Part shown: positions 7,320-15,195 of the stretch, one piece after another
Numbering within the stretch: the first letter of the stretch is position 1
Layout of the letters: every line of letters begins with the position of its first letter
Assembly (NCBI GenBank): GCA_002498725.1
Contig: DAIJ01000036.1
Location: forward strand, 1-16,754
Direction of reading: 5' to 3'
DNA: 16,754 nt
Source of the DNA: Euryarchaeota archaeon UBA23
GTDB taxonomy: Archaea > Thermoplasmatota > Poseidoniia > Poseidoniales > Thalassarchaeaceae
Notes under the pieces: generated by a model
Told to the model about the DNA's origin: nothing
Seen by the model: the letters and a program-made list of their open reading frames with translations, nothing else
Databases searched by the model: none
Made by a program: the position numbers and the translations under genes

Positions 7320-7514
7320 CTATTTCTTTGCTGGATTCTTTTTGTTTTCTCTTTTATCCACTTCTTCGGGACCCTGCCATTCGCGATCTGCAGTCACAAC
7401 ATTACCTGAATGTCCTGGAAGAGGACAGTATTTTCCTGCTCTACAACGACTACAATTGTCTTTTGGAGGAATTTCAACGACTTTAGTAAGACGACCATAC
7501 TTCCGTCGCGGCAT
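7320..7514 (-). CDS. Small Cys/His protein, possible zinc-binding
   Basis: A 64-aa basic protein starting at an ATG (7512-7514). Residues 21-35 contain a Cx2Cx5Cx4H pattern (CSRCRAGKYCPLPGH), which could bind one zinc ion. The N-terminus is rich in Arg/Lys and the C-terminus is charged and Lys-rich. The stop lies 3 bp from the convergent recombinase stop. The family is not recognised; small zinc proteins of this type in archaea often contact nucleic acid or ribosomes, but that is an inference. The clustered Cys/His spacing makes it more than a random open frame. Confidence 0.6.
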   Translation of the reverse strand: MPRRKYGRLTKVVEIPPKDNCSRCRAGKYCPLPGHSGNVVTADREWQGPEEVDKRENKKNPAKK

Positions 7515-7594
7515 AAACTAGTGTTACAACAGACGGACCTTGAGCATTCTCTTGGACACGTAACGTTCAATCCGAACCTAAGTCAGGGTTAGTC

Positions 7595-8485
7595 ATGAGT
7601 CCCATTCGCGGTTCCACAACTGGGGATGAGAAAATCACTGGTACAATTGGTATAGATCCGAACCGTACAATACTCTGGGCCCAAGTTAATGAGGGGCAAC
7701 CACAAATGTCAATTGATTCAGATCTAAGACTAAGACCAAGAGGAATTGCTGGTAATTCATCGGTTTATTTGGGTGATGTGGGACGTGCTGCATTGAGATC
7801 TTTAGGACCTGCAGACCCCCCAGTGTTTGAGGAATTGCCAGGATATGATGAACAAAAATGGATCATGATAACACAGTCTGGAGATATTAAAATGAAAATA
7901 ATCTCCAGATCTTACTGGGGTTTTGGATTGATTTCCACTTGTTTTCTAAATCGTATTGAGATAACAGGACCCCTTTCATTACGCGCTAGAATCATTCATG
8001 ATATTGCTGCAAGTCTAGGACGTAACCCATGGGAGTCAAAATTCTCTAGTTTTTTTACTCGCCATACGGGAGCAACATCAGAAGAACATAGAGTCGCTTG
8101 GGAAGGACTGATTGAACGAGCAAGAGAAGAAATGAATGATGATATTATTATGCTAGAAGAAAAATTGAACTCTCTAAAAGGGATTAGTAATGGAATTGAA
8201 AATATTGACGATATATTAGAAGAGGCAAGAATTTCACTAGATGAAGCAAGATTAGCACTTGCCGATCATAATGCACCTGCGGTTGAACGTGCACTAGGAA
8301 GAGTGACTAGTTCACTAATTGAGGCAGACCCAAAAACAGAGATTCGTTCATCGGAATCATTAGCAAATCAAGGAAATATAGATTCGAAGAGAGAGATTTC
8401 TGAGAATTCTGAAGTAGATGCCTCACATCTGCTAGAAGATATTCCTCTAGTTGATTTAACTGAAGAAGAATCACAAGATTCCTGA
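7595..8485 (+). CDS. Hypothetical protein with C-terminal coiled-coil region (296 aa)
   Basis: The family is not recognised. The N-terminal half (residues 1-150) is a mixed, globular-looking region containing IDPNRTILWAQV and ISRSYWGFGLISTC. Residues about 155-245 are strongly helical and charged, with heptad-like Leu/Ile spacing (IIMLEEKLNSLKGISNGIEN and the following EEARISLDEARLALADHN). They suggest a coiled coil or helical bundle. The tail is acidic. There is no membrane helix and no catalytic motif. The start ATG faces away from the small Cys/His gene across an 80-bp gap. Its end overlaps the Sec61-beta gene on the other strand by 15 bp. Confidence 0.75.
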   Translation: MSPIRGSTTGDEKITGTIGIDPNRTILWAQVNEGQPQMSIDSDLRLRPRGIAGNSSVYLGDVGRAALRSLGPADPPVFEELPGYDEQKWIMITQSGDIKMKIISRSYWGFGLISTCFLNRIEITGPLSLRARIIHDIAASLGRNPWESKFSSFFTRHTGATSEEHRVAWEGLIERAREEMNDDIIMLEEKLNSLKGISNGIENIDDILEEARISLDEARLALADHNAPAVERALGRVTSSLIEADPKTEIRSSESLANQGNIDSKREISENSEVDASHLLEDIPLVDLTEEESQDS

Positions 8486-8668
8486 AAGGACGTCACCCAT
8501 CCATGACCAAACGCCATGATGTTGTAAGTAAATTGCAATTGAAAAAACAAAACAAGCTGTGTAAATCATCCCTTTAGAAATTTGAATAGCATCTTCCGAT
8601 TCTTCATCGAAATAACGGATCAGACCAGCTGCTTGCTGAATTCCACTGCCCTTCTTGTCCTTCGCCAT
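8471..8668 (-). CDS. secG: Sec61-beta / archaeal SecG protein translocase subunit
   Basis: From the ATG at 8668 the product is 65 aa. The Sec61-beta signature is clear: a basic Gly/Ser start (MAKDKKGSG), then AAGLIRYFDEESEDAIQISK, then one membrane helix (about residues 34-52, MIYTACFVFSIAIYLQ). Sec61-beta is the small tail-anchored subunit of the SecYEG/Sec61 channel; the RYF-D/E motif precedes the helix in archaeal and eukaryotic members. An upstream ATG at 8680 would add MRRP, but the shorter start matches the usual family N-terminus. It is one of the markers placing the window in an archaeon. The unknown 120-aa gene lies 91 bp upstream on the same strand. Confidence 0.88.
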   Translation of the reverse strand: MAKDKKGSGIQQAAGLIRYFDEESEDAIQISKGMIYTACFVFSIAIYLQHHGVWSWMGDVLSGIL

Positions 8669-8759
8669 TGGCCGTCGCACCTACCAACACTATTTCAACG
8701 CGGCGAATGAAGGGAAATGTAATGAGAATAGTAAAAAAACGAATACTTAGACTAACATA

Positions 8760-9122
8760 TTATGGATCTAGAGTCTCAATTAATACGCATCCACCCTCTA
8801 ATTCGACTATTTTTGAGGCGGCATCCATTGCCGCATCAATTCCTGAAGTCATCAGTATTTCTCGACGAGTTCCTACAGATGATTCAAAGATTAATCTATG
8901 AGATAGTGAGTCTAAAACATCTCTATCAACAATCTGCCAAATCCATTGATCTTTTTCAACTGTAATGAGGGCCTCTACAGGCACTAAAGGACCTTGATCA
9001 CTTCCACTATTACGAGCTCTTTCTAAAAGGCCTACTAATTTTCTAGTTGCCTCTTGAGAATTTGTTTTCTTTGGTACGGTCGGCGTTCTCGCGATTCTTC
9101 TTCTCAGTCCAGACATGTGCAT
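8760..9122 (-). CDS. Hypothetical protein (120 aa)
   Basis: The family is not recognised. The N-terminus is basic (SGLRRRIARTPTVPKK), followed by a helix-forming segment (TRKLVGLLERARNSG) and an alpha/beta-looking region ending in KIVELEGGCVLIETLDP. There is no membrane helix or zinc motif. Two Mets are possible starts (9122 and 9116). It lies upstream of the Sec61-beta gene on the same strand and may be co-transcribed with it. The short inverted repeat CTTGCG/CGCAAG (9132-9151) lies just before it. Confidence 0.6.
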   Translation of the reverse strand: MHMSGLRRRIARTPTVPKKTNSQEATRKLVGLLERARNSGSDQGPLVPVEALITVEKDQWIWQIVDRDVLDSLSHRLIFESSVGTRREILMTSGIDAAMDAASKIVELEGGCVLIETLDP

Positions 9123-9131
9123 CCCATACGA

Positions 9132-9151
9132 CTTGCGTCGCGAACCGCAAG
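9132..9151. repeat. Short inverted repeat between divergent genes
   Basis: CTTGCG (9132-9137) and CGCAAG (9146-9151) are inverted around TCGCGAAC, which itself contains the palindrome TCGCGA. It lies 10 bases before the 120-aa gene's start, within the 145-bp gap shared with the divergent methyltransferase gene. It could be a regulator site or a leader hairpin; there is no further support. The rest of that gap is AT-rich, with a TATA-like CTTAAAATTTTA around 9211-9223 on the plus strand. Confidence 0.3.
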
Positions 9152-9267
9152 CGCTGATTTTATGGTTTAACTATTTACGAAGATTAACTCAATAAAGTAA
9201 GAAAATAAGACTCTTAAAATTTTACCAGAATGGAAAATTTCTCTTATCTCATTTCCAATCGTTTGAT

Positions 9268-10929
9268 GTGTATAAGCCCAAGCGACACATTATGCGCGAG
9301 GATGTTGACTGGAGTTCGGCTGCTCGTGAAAGTTTACTATTGAAAGCTGTGAACTGCTGGAGAGAAGACTCCGAAGTTTGGTTTGATAATGCTTACGAAA
9401 GACTTCCTGAAACTGTTCGTGTAAATTCCACAAGCAAAGATTTCAAATGGGTTGAAGAATGGTTGAAATCAATAGACTGTGAGCCTATCTCCTGGTTTGA
9501 AGGTAAGGGTTCTGCTTGGAATATGCCATTCTATCGCGGAAAAGCACAAGGAGAAGTCAAAACACTGTTAGCATCACTTCATGATACTGGAAGACTGACT
9601 AGGCAGGAAGCTGTTTCTATGCTTCCAGTTATTGCCTTACAGCCTTCCCCGGGAGACATTGTACTAGATATGTGTGCGAGTCCTGGATCAAAAACAACCC
9701 AAATTGCAGAGTATCTAGAGGACTCTGGTGTAGTGGTGGCAAATGAAATCATTAGAGGAAGAGTAAACTTACTGGTATCTAATATCCAAAGACATCGATC
9801 ATCAAATGCAATAGTAGTAAATCATGATGCTCGATATATTCCGCTTGTACCTCAAAATGGGTATGATAAAATTCTGGTAGATGCTCCTTGTACCGGTACT
9901 GGAACCACTCGTAAAAATCCCGATGTATGGAGTAGATGGAAGCCTAATGATGGAAGATCTATGCAGAAACTGCAAATTGATATTCTATTGCGCGCAACTC
10001 GTTTGATTAAACCAAGTGGAAAAATTGTATACTCGACTTGTTCGCTTGACCCTATTGAAAATGAGGCTGTTGTTGCCGAAGTATTGAGAAAAAACCCTAA
10101 TCTGAAATTGATTTCTGCACATGAAAGAATTCCAAAATTAAATGCATCTAAAGGAATGAAAAGATGGCCACTTATAGATGATAATTGTTCAATTATTCAA
10201 GATGAAATTAAAGAGAGTTTCAAATCACCAACAGAAAAAGAAATTCAAGATCAACTTCCAATGTGTATGAGAGTATGGAATGATCAATCAGGAGGGGGGG
10301 GCTTCTTTCTAGCAATTTTTGAAGCCTCTAAAGATGAAAACGATAACAAATTGCGGAAAGTTGAGCAAAGATTGACTGAAGAAAATGCTCCTATGGATCC
10401 AGATAATACTCCGAGGCCAATAAATTCAGAAGAAAAACAGATGTTGGAAAAGTATCTCGGAGAAATACCAGAAAATCTATGGATTAGGGGGAAAAAGATC
10501 CTTTGGTCTACCCCTCAGATAAACGAAATATGGATGCAAGAACGCTCTCGAAAATCTGGTAGAATAAGAATACCTGGTGAAAGATGGAAGCCACTGAAAG
10601 TTATTCATTTAGGCATTGAAGTAATACATTTAAGAAAGGGTATTTTTGAAAGAATTATAGGGTCTGCGGCTTCGAAAATTGCAGACTATATATCTCTAGG
10701 AATAACAGAGGTTTCAGGTGAAAAAATAGACCGTTTACTTGCTGGTGAAGAACCTGAGCCGGGGGAAGTCAACTTGGAAATTGCTGGAATCAGAGGCAGT
10801 CATCTGTTAAGAGACTCATCAGATGGGACTACTATTCCAGTGTGGGTTGGTGGGCGTGTGACTTTAATGCTCAGAAATGCAGAGAAAATAGTCCTTTCTG
10901 CCATAAGAAATATTGAAAAAAATCAATGA
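9268..10929 (+). CDS. NSUN/Trm4-type RNA (cytosine-5) methyltransferase with long C-terminal extension
   Basis: A SAM-dependent RNA m5C methyltransferase of the NOL1/NOP2/NSUN family. Motif I is DMCASPGSKTTQIAE (residues 134-148). Motif IV is DAPCTGTGTTRKNPDVWSRW, with the release Cys at 208. Motif VI is STCSLDPIENE, with the nucleophile Cys at 258. The block after DAPC (RKNPDVWSRW) resembles eukaryotic NSUN2/Trm4 (RKNIDVWKKW), suggesting a tRNA substrate. At 553 aa it is longer than the 300-450 aa of many archaeal homologues. Residues about 380-553 form an additional region without clear motifs, possibly an RNA-binding domain as in NSUN2. The first start is a GTG at 9268; an ATG at 9292 is equally plausible because neither has a good Shine-Dalgarno. 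It is transcribed away from the 120-aa/Sec61-beta pair. Confidence 0.9.
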   Translation: MYKPKRHIMREDVDWSSAARESLLLKAVNCWREDSEVWFDNAYERLPETVRVNSTSKDFKWVEEWLKSIDCEPISWFEGKGSAWNMPFYRGKAQGEVKTLLASLHDTGRLTRQEAVSMLPVIALQPSPGDIVLDMCASPGSKTTQIAEYLEDSGVVVANEIIRGRVNLLVSNIQRHRSSNAIVVNHDARYIPLVPQNGYDKILVDAPCTGTGTTRKNPDVWSRWKPNDGRSMQKLQIDILLRATRLIKPSGKIVYSTCSLDPIENEAVVAEVLRKNPNLKLISAHERIPKLNASKGMKRWPLIDDNCSIIQDEIKESFKSPTEKEIQDQLPMCMRVWNDQSGGGGFFLAIFEASKDENDNKLRKVEQRLTEENAPMDPDNTPRPINSEEKQMLEKYLGEIPENLWIRGKKILWSTPQINEIWMQERSRKSGRIRIPGERWKPLKVIHLGIEVIHLRKGIFERIIGSAASKIADYISLGITEVSGEKIDRLLAGEEPEPGEVNLEIAGIRGSHLLRDSSDGTTIPVWVGGRVTLMLRNAEKIVLSAIRNIEKNQ

Positions 10930-10957
10930 TTAAATAATTATAAAAAAAATAATTTAA

Positions 10958-11002
10958 TGAACATTTGACTAAAAATTATAGATGATTTAATGTTAATGTT
11001 CA
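10958..11002. promoter_or_regulatory. Inverted repeat flanking the TATA-like element of the Lrp gene
   Basis: TGAACATT (10958-10965) and AATGTTCA (10995-11002) are perfect inverted 8-mers; extended to 12 bases they match at 11 positions. Between them lies the TATA-like AAAAATTATA (10971-10980), about 65 bases before the start codon. Lrp-family proteins commonly bind paired half-sites over their own promoters, so autoregulation is a reasonable inference. Confidence 0.45.
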
Positions 11003-11041
11003 ATAACTAGTTGCTTAGAAGAGAAAATCCCGAGGAATCGC

Positions 11042-11488
11042 ATGTTAGACAATACTGATCGATTAATTGTTGAGGTTCTAGAAAAAGATGCTAGAACGTC
11101 TCTTAGAAAAATTGCTGAAGAAGTAGGAGTTTCTCTCGGTACAGTTAGTAATCGTGTAAAGAGAATGGAAGAGAGTGGAATAATTCGTAATTATCGTGTA
11201 ATACTAGACCCTGACAAAGTTGGTTGGGGTTTAACCGTGGTTATTGGACTACAAATTCAGAAAGGGAGACTCATCGAATTACAGGAAAAAATCGCAATGG
11301 ATCGACGTGTAACTGGTGTTTATGATGTCACTGGAGATTTCGATTCAATGATAATAGCAAGAGCGCGTGACAGAAGTGATTTAGATGATCTAACAAAAAA
11401 TGTACTTTCAATGGATGGAGTGTCTCGCTCAGTAACACATCTTGTACTGAACACTGTTAAAGAAGATCCTGTGTCTTTTCCTCTCTAA
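11042..11488 (+). CDS. Lrp/AsnC-family transcriptional regulator
   Basis: 148 aa, the usual length for this family. The N-terminal winged helix-turn-helix spans residues about 4-62 (RLIVEVLEKDARTSLRKIAE, then VGVSLGTVSNRVKRMEESG as the recognition region, then IIRNYRVILDPDKVG). Residues 65-145 form the RAM/AsnC ligand-binding domain, with the family block VTGVYDVTGDFDSMIIARAR and the closing SVTHLVLNTVKED. Such proteins form dimers or octamers and sense amino acids or other small molecules; the ligand here cannot be told from sequence. The start ATG has a GAGGA motif 5 nt upstream. The 112-bp upstream gap is extremely AT-rich and holds an inverted repeat around a TATA-like box. It converges with the Toprim gene (6-bp gap). 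Confidence 0.93.
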   Translation: MLDNTDRLIVEVLEKDARTSLRKIAEEVGVSLGTVSNRVKRMEESGIIRNYRVILDPDKVGWGLTVVIGLQIQKGRLIELQEKIAMDRRVTGVYDVTGDFDSMIIARARDRSDLDDLTKNVLSMDGVSRSVTHLVLNTVKEDPVSFPL

Positions 11489-11494
11489 AATTAT

Positions 11495-12013
11495 TCATTC
11501 GTCTTCATTATAAGATTCGATTAGTGGATTTAACAGATAAGCATGTGGAGCTATTGATTCTACAGTTCTACCTTCAGGTTTCATTGCTTTCATCAAGACA
11601 GTTCTAAGTTCTTCATCAATCGTTACATCAAGAGACTGAAGACGATCTCTCAAAGACCTCTGTAATCTCCCACCGGTTCTATCCCAATCCATCAAAACTA
11701 TGATTGATGGTCCTCCATCTATAGGATTTCTTGCACCATATTTTTCATACAAATAAGCAATTAATTTAGATTGGTCCCATCCTCTATTGAGTTTTTCTAT
11801 GGTGCCGCTGAATCCCAGATTTCTTAGTGCAATAACGTCTCTTTTTCCCTCGACAAGAATAGGACAATTAGCACCACCTTCAACGGCCGGTTTATTCCGT
11901 TTTTGAGATTTTGCAAGAGACTTTGCTGACTCTTCAAAACGGTGGCGACGATTGGATGGAGATTGAGATTTATTAGCCACCCCTAACTCATCTCTAGCGC
12001 CCATTCTAGCCAT
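11495..12013 (-). CDS. Toprim-domain protein (small, stand-alone)
   Basis: 172 aa. The Toprim fold is shown by ILVEGKRDVIALRNLG (residues 52-67, conserved Glu55) and IIVLMDWDRTGGRL (104-117, the Asp109-x-Asp111 pair), which coordinate metal in primases, topoisomerases, OLD nucleases and RNase M5. Residues 1-45 are a basic, low-complexity leader. The domain resembles small archaeal Toprim proteins related to the DnaG/RNase M5 type, but no primase zinc finger or helicase-interaction domain is present. The role is uncertain: RNA processing and DNA repair are both possible. Starts are possible at 12013 and 12004. It converges with the Lrp gene and diverges from the oxidase operon. Confidence 0.8.
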   Translation of the reverse strand: MARMGARDELGVANKSQSPSNRRHRFEESAKSLAKSQKRNKPAVEGGANCPILVEGKRDVIALRNLGFSGTIEKLNRGWDQSKLIAYLYEKYGARNPIDGGPSIIVLMDWDRTGGRLQRSLRDRLQSLDVTIDEELRTVLMKAMKPEGRTVESIAPHAYLLNPLIESYNEDE

Positions 12014-12126
12014 TGCAAGGAGCGTCTTTGTTTGAAGTCATTTCTGATATGGTAGTACTCGCCTGAAATAATCTTTAGCGCAAACTTATGAGTGGGGTTC
12101 ACACGCGCTCAGAATGAGAGATTACA

Positions 12127-12846
12127 ATGGGGCTCATTACACCTCTCTATGATATGCTCTGGAAAGAGTATCTGATCTGGTCATTATTGGTCGGCGGATT
12201 CACATTTGGTTGGCTATATCATCATACCTTTTTCTATAGATCTGAAGAAGGAATAGATAACAATGTTGACAATCTAGAAGTTGGGGTTTTTCCTGTTCAT
12301 TATGAAAACCTAAAACTCGAAGTTGCATGGACTATCTTGCCTTTCTTTTTGATAGTTTATCTGGCATACATATCTTGGGAACCTTTGGACAATATTTGGT
12401 CTGCGGCCAATGCTGAAGACGGATATTTTGGAGATGAATGCTTAGCTGGTGAAGCCTCAAATCTATATTGGGATGATTCAGACGGTGTATACAAAGCCGA
12501 TTGTTACCATGTCATAGGAATAACAGGGTTTCAATGGTCATGGGAATTTGACTGCTATAATCTTGAAGAAGATGTGTGTGCACACGGTGTTGTAAACATA
12601 GAAGGAAATGATAAGCCTCACCTAATGTTAAAGGCTAATTCTGCATACCTCACAAGAATGACTTCAACAGATGTGACTCATGCTCCATGGTTTGTATCTC
12701 ACGGAGTAAAAGAGGATATTCATGCTGGTAAGATCTCTAGTCAATGGGTTCTGGCTGATGACGTAGAAGATTTCTTACTAATATGTACAGAATACTGTGG
12801 AGATAATCATGCATACATGATTGCTGGAATTAGCATTCATGCTTAA
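12127..12846 (+). CDS. coxB: Cytochrome c oxidase subunit II (CuA subunit)
   Basis: 239 aa. It has two membrane helices (about residues 15-36 and 64-84, the latter EVAWTILPFFLIVYLAYISW) and an extracellular cupredoxin domain. The CuA site is complete: His185 (DVTHAPWF) and CTEYCGDNHAYM with Cys220, Glu222, Cys224, His228 and Met231. FQWSWEF (135-141) takes the place of the aromatic electron-entry motif YQWYW. There is no fused cytochrome c tail. A family-atypical insert at about 88-155 carries four extra cysteines (105, 126, 143, 151) that could form disulfides outside the cell. It is the first gene of the oxidase operon, 12 nt before subunit I. No strong Shine-Dalgarno precedes its ATG, which could mean a short leader. 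Confidence 0.95.
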   Translation: MGLITPLYDMLWKEYLIWSLLVGGFTFGWLYHHTFFYRSEEGIDNNVDNLEVGVFPVHYENLKLEVAWTILPFFLIVYLAYISWEPLDNIWSAANAEDGYFGDECLAGEASNLYWDDSDGVYKADCYHVIGITGFQWSWEFDCYNLEEDVCAHGVVNIEGNDKPHLMLKANSAYLTRMTSTDVTHAPWFVSHGVKEDIHAGKISSQWVLADDVEDFLLICTEYCGDNHAYMIAGISIHA

Positions 12847-12858
12847 AGGGGTGTAATA

Positions 12859-15195
12859 ATGGAAAGAAAGGCATTGATTACACGTAGTATGGTAGCAATG
12901 ATCCTGCTATCCATTGCTATGGTTTTCTCGCCCGCAGTTAATTCTCTGCCCGGCGGAATTGGTGGGGATACCATTCAAAGTGCTGGATGTAATTGTCACA
13001 ATTCATTCCCTAGTTCAGATGTTATTGCTTCACTTGAAGGACTTCCTGAAGAATACAATGTTTCTGAAACTTACCCTATTGTTGTATCATTTACAGGTGG
13101 CCCACCTGAGGCTGGTGTCAATGCTGGTGGATTCAACCTATGGTCATCTGGTGGTGAGTTCTCAGTTATTGATGCAACAGTACAGGCACGTTCTCCAGGA
13201 GAAGTGACTCATACCGAAGTTGGTAATGACTATCGAGAATGGAGTCTAGAATGGACCGCACCAAGCCATGGTCGAGATGTAGATTTCATTCTTCATGTAA
13301 ACTCTGTAAATGGAGATGATGGAAATGGTGGAGGTTTAGATGAATGGAATCGACTAGATCTTACAGTTGCTGGGTCTCTTGGACCCGGACTTGAACAGGC
13401 TGATCCGTACAAGGTTCTAGGTACACTAATTATCATCTCTGTTATACTACTGGCGGCTACAATACTGTATGGATTTTATCGAGTTAACCCGGATAATTTC
13501 GACTGGGAGCATCTAGCTCCTTGGATTGTAGATTGGTTGACTAGTACTGATCACAAGAAGGTAGGAACTCTGTACTTCGTGGCTAGTCTCTTCTTCCTTG
13601 GTATTGGAGGAATTATGGCAATGATGATTCGTATCCAACTAGCAGCACCAGGATTGAACTTTATTTCGCAAGATCAGTATAATCAATTCTTCACTCTTCA
13701 CGGAACTACAATGATTTTCTTGGCTGCTATGCCTATGATCAATGGTTTTGCTAACTGGATTGTTCCTCTTCAGATAGGAGCCCCAGATCTTGCACTTCCA
13801 AGAATTAATGCTCTATCGTTCTGGTTGCAGCCATTCGCCGCATTGCTGATATTCACTGGAGTGTTTACAGGACAGGGTGCAGACACCGGATGGACTGGTT
13901 ATGCACCATACGTAGTAAGCGAGGGAGCACATACTGGTGTTACTATGTGGGTAGCGGGTCAAATTATGTTAGTGGCATCCTCTACACTAACTGGAATTAA
14001 CTTCCTTACTACGATGGCTGTGATGAGAGCAGAAGGTATGGGATGGATGCAAATGCCTCTATTCACTTGGTCTATTCTAGTTGCCAACCTTATGCTATTC
14101 CTATCTATCCCAGCATTTGGAGTTGGATTGATACAGGTTTATCTTGATAGAACAGTATCTACTGCTTTCTATGACATTGGAGCAGGAGGTGATCCATTAC
14201 TCTGGAGCCACTTATTCTGGTACTTTGGACATCCTGAAGTATACGTTGTAATTGTGCCTGCTTTCGGCGTTATTTCAGAAGTATTAGCTACATCAGCGCG
14301 TAGATCTGTATTTGGATACAGATCAATGGTTTATGCAATGGCTGGAATTGGTATAGTTTCATTCATTGTCTATGGGCATCATATGTTCACATCTGGAATG
14401 TCTCCATCATTACGATTCGTGACTATGTTGACTACAATGTTAGTTGCTGTGCCAACGGGAATTAAGATTTTCAATTGGTTGAAAACTATGCATGGTGGAT
14501 CTCTTGTTTACAGAACTCATACATTGTGGGCTCTTGGATTCCTTGTGACCTTCACATTAGGAGGGATTTCAGGTATGTTCTTCCCATCTATGGCTATGGA
14601 CGTTCATCTCCATGAAACTTACTTTGTTGTTGCACACTTCCACTATGTTCTCGTTGGAGGTACAGTATTTGGGTTCTTTTCCGCGATCTACTATTGGTAT
14701 CCAAAGATGACAGGAAGAATGATGGATGAGAGATTAGGGACATTGCATTTCCTAACAGCATTTGTAAGTTACAATGGAATTTTCTGGCCTATGCATAGGC
14801 TAGGTGTAGTAGGTATGGCTAGAAGACAACATACTTACTTCATTACAACTGAAGATTTCAATCACTTACCTGAGTGGGCAGCAGATTGGAATTTATTCAT
14901 CTCTGTATCTGCTTTCTTGTTCTTCTTCTCCAACTTCATTATGATTGCTAATATGTTAATCAGTTTAGTTCGTGGTCAGAAGGCACCTGCAGATCCATGG
15001 GGAGGATGGTCATTCGAATGGATGACTTCATCACCACCACCAACTCCAAGCTTCGGCCGGTTTGATGGAGAAAAGTGGCATGATCTACCAGTATTGAGAG
15101 ATGCCAATGAGCATATTGCAAACGAACCGGGGGCTTTCGCATCATGGTTTAATCGACTTATGGTACCAGAAAATGAGGAGGAGGTGGGTCATTGA
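12859..15195 (+). CDS. coxA: Haem-copper oxidase subunit I (A1 type) fused to an N-terminal exported CxCH domain
   Basis: 778 aa against about 530-560 for a usual subunit I. Residues 1-29 look like a signal peptide. Residues 30-175 form an extracellular beta-rich domain starting LPGGIGG...GCNCHNS (Cys44, Cys46, His47) with GGFNLWSSGG and EWTAP, resembling Reeler/choice-of-anchor domains. Residues 184-206 are an extra membrane helix. The catalytic core follows from about 225. Ligands are His281 and His595 (low-spin haem), His593 (high-spin haem), and His458, His507 and His508 (CuB), with crosslink Tyr462 in HPEVY. D-channel Asp310, Asn299, Asn317 and Glu460, and K-channel Thr533 and Lys536, are present, so this is an A1-type proton pump. 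The start has GGGGTG 5 nt upstream. The topology is consistent, because the extra helix returns the chain to the cytoplasm before core helix 1. The stop overlaps the coxC start. Confidence 0.95.
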   Translation: MERKALITRSMVAMILLSIAMVFSPAVNSLPGGIGGDTIQSAGCNCHNSFPSSDVIASLEGLPEEYNVSETYPIVVSFTGGPPEAGVNAGGFNLWSSGGEFSVIDATVQARSPGEVTHTEVGNDYREWSLEWTAPSHGRDVDFILHVNSVNGDDGNGGGLDEWNRLDLTVAGSLGPGLEQADPYKVLGTLIIISVILLAATILYGFYRVNPDNFDWEHLAPWIVDWLTSTDHKKVGTLYFVASLFFLGIGGIMAMMIRIQLAAPGLNFISQDQYNQFFTLHGTTMIFLAAMPMINGFANWIVPLQIGAPDLALPRINALSFWLQPFAALLIFTGVFTGQGADTGWTGYAPYVVSEGAHTGVTMWVAGQIMLVASSTLTGINFLTTMAVMRAEGMGWMQMPLFTWSILVANLMLFLSIPAFGVGLIQVYLDRTVSTAFYDIGAGGDPLLWSHLFWYFGHPEVYVVIVPAFGVISEVLATSARRSVFGYRSMVYAMAGIGIVSFIVYGHHMFTSGMSPSLRFVTMLTTMLVAVPTGIKIFNWLKTMHGGSLVYRTHTLWALGFLVTFTLGGISGMFFPSMAMDVHLHETYFVVAHFHYVLVGGTVFGFFSAIYYWYPKMTGRMMDERLGTLHFLTAFVSYNGIFWPMHRLGVVGMARRQHTYFITTEDFNHLPEWAADWNLFISVSAFLFFFSNFIMIANMLISLVRGQKAPADPWGGWSFEWMTSSPPPTPSFGRFDGEKWHDLPVLRDANEHIANEPGAFASWFNRLMVPENEEEVGH
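15179..15186 (+). promoter_or_regulatory. Strong Shine-Dalgarno deciding the TTG start of coxC
   Basis: AGGAGGTG is an exact complement of the 3' end of archaeal 16S rRNA and lies 5 nt before the TTG at 15192, inside the coxA coding end. It justifies using a TTG that overlaps the coxA stop, since no other in-frame Met occurs near the N-terminus. Confidence 0.7.

Noticed and set aside
12914..13207. 97-codon frame within coxA
   Set aside because: Out-of-frame shadow of the coxA N-terminal domain, whose own frame has a clear signal peptide and continuous homology into the oxidase core.
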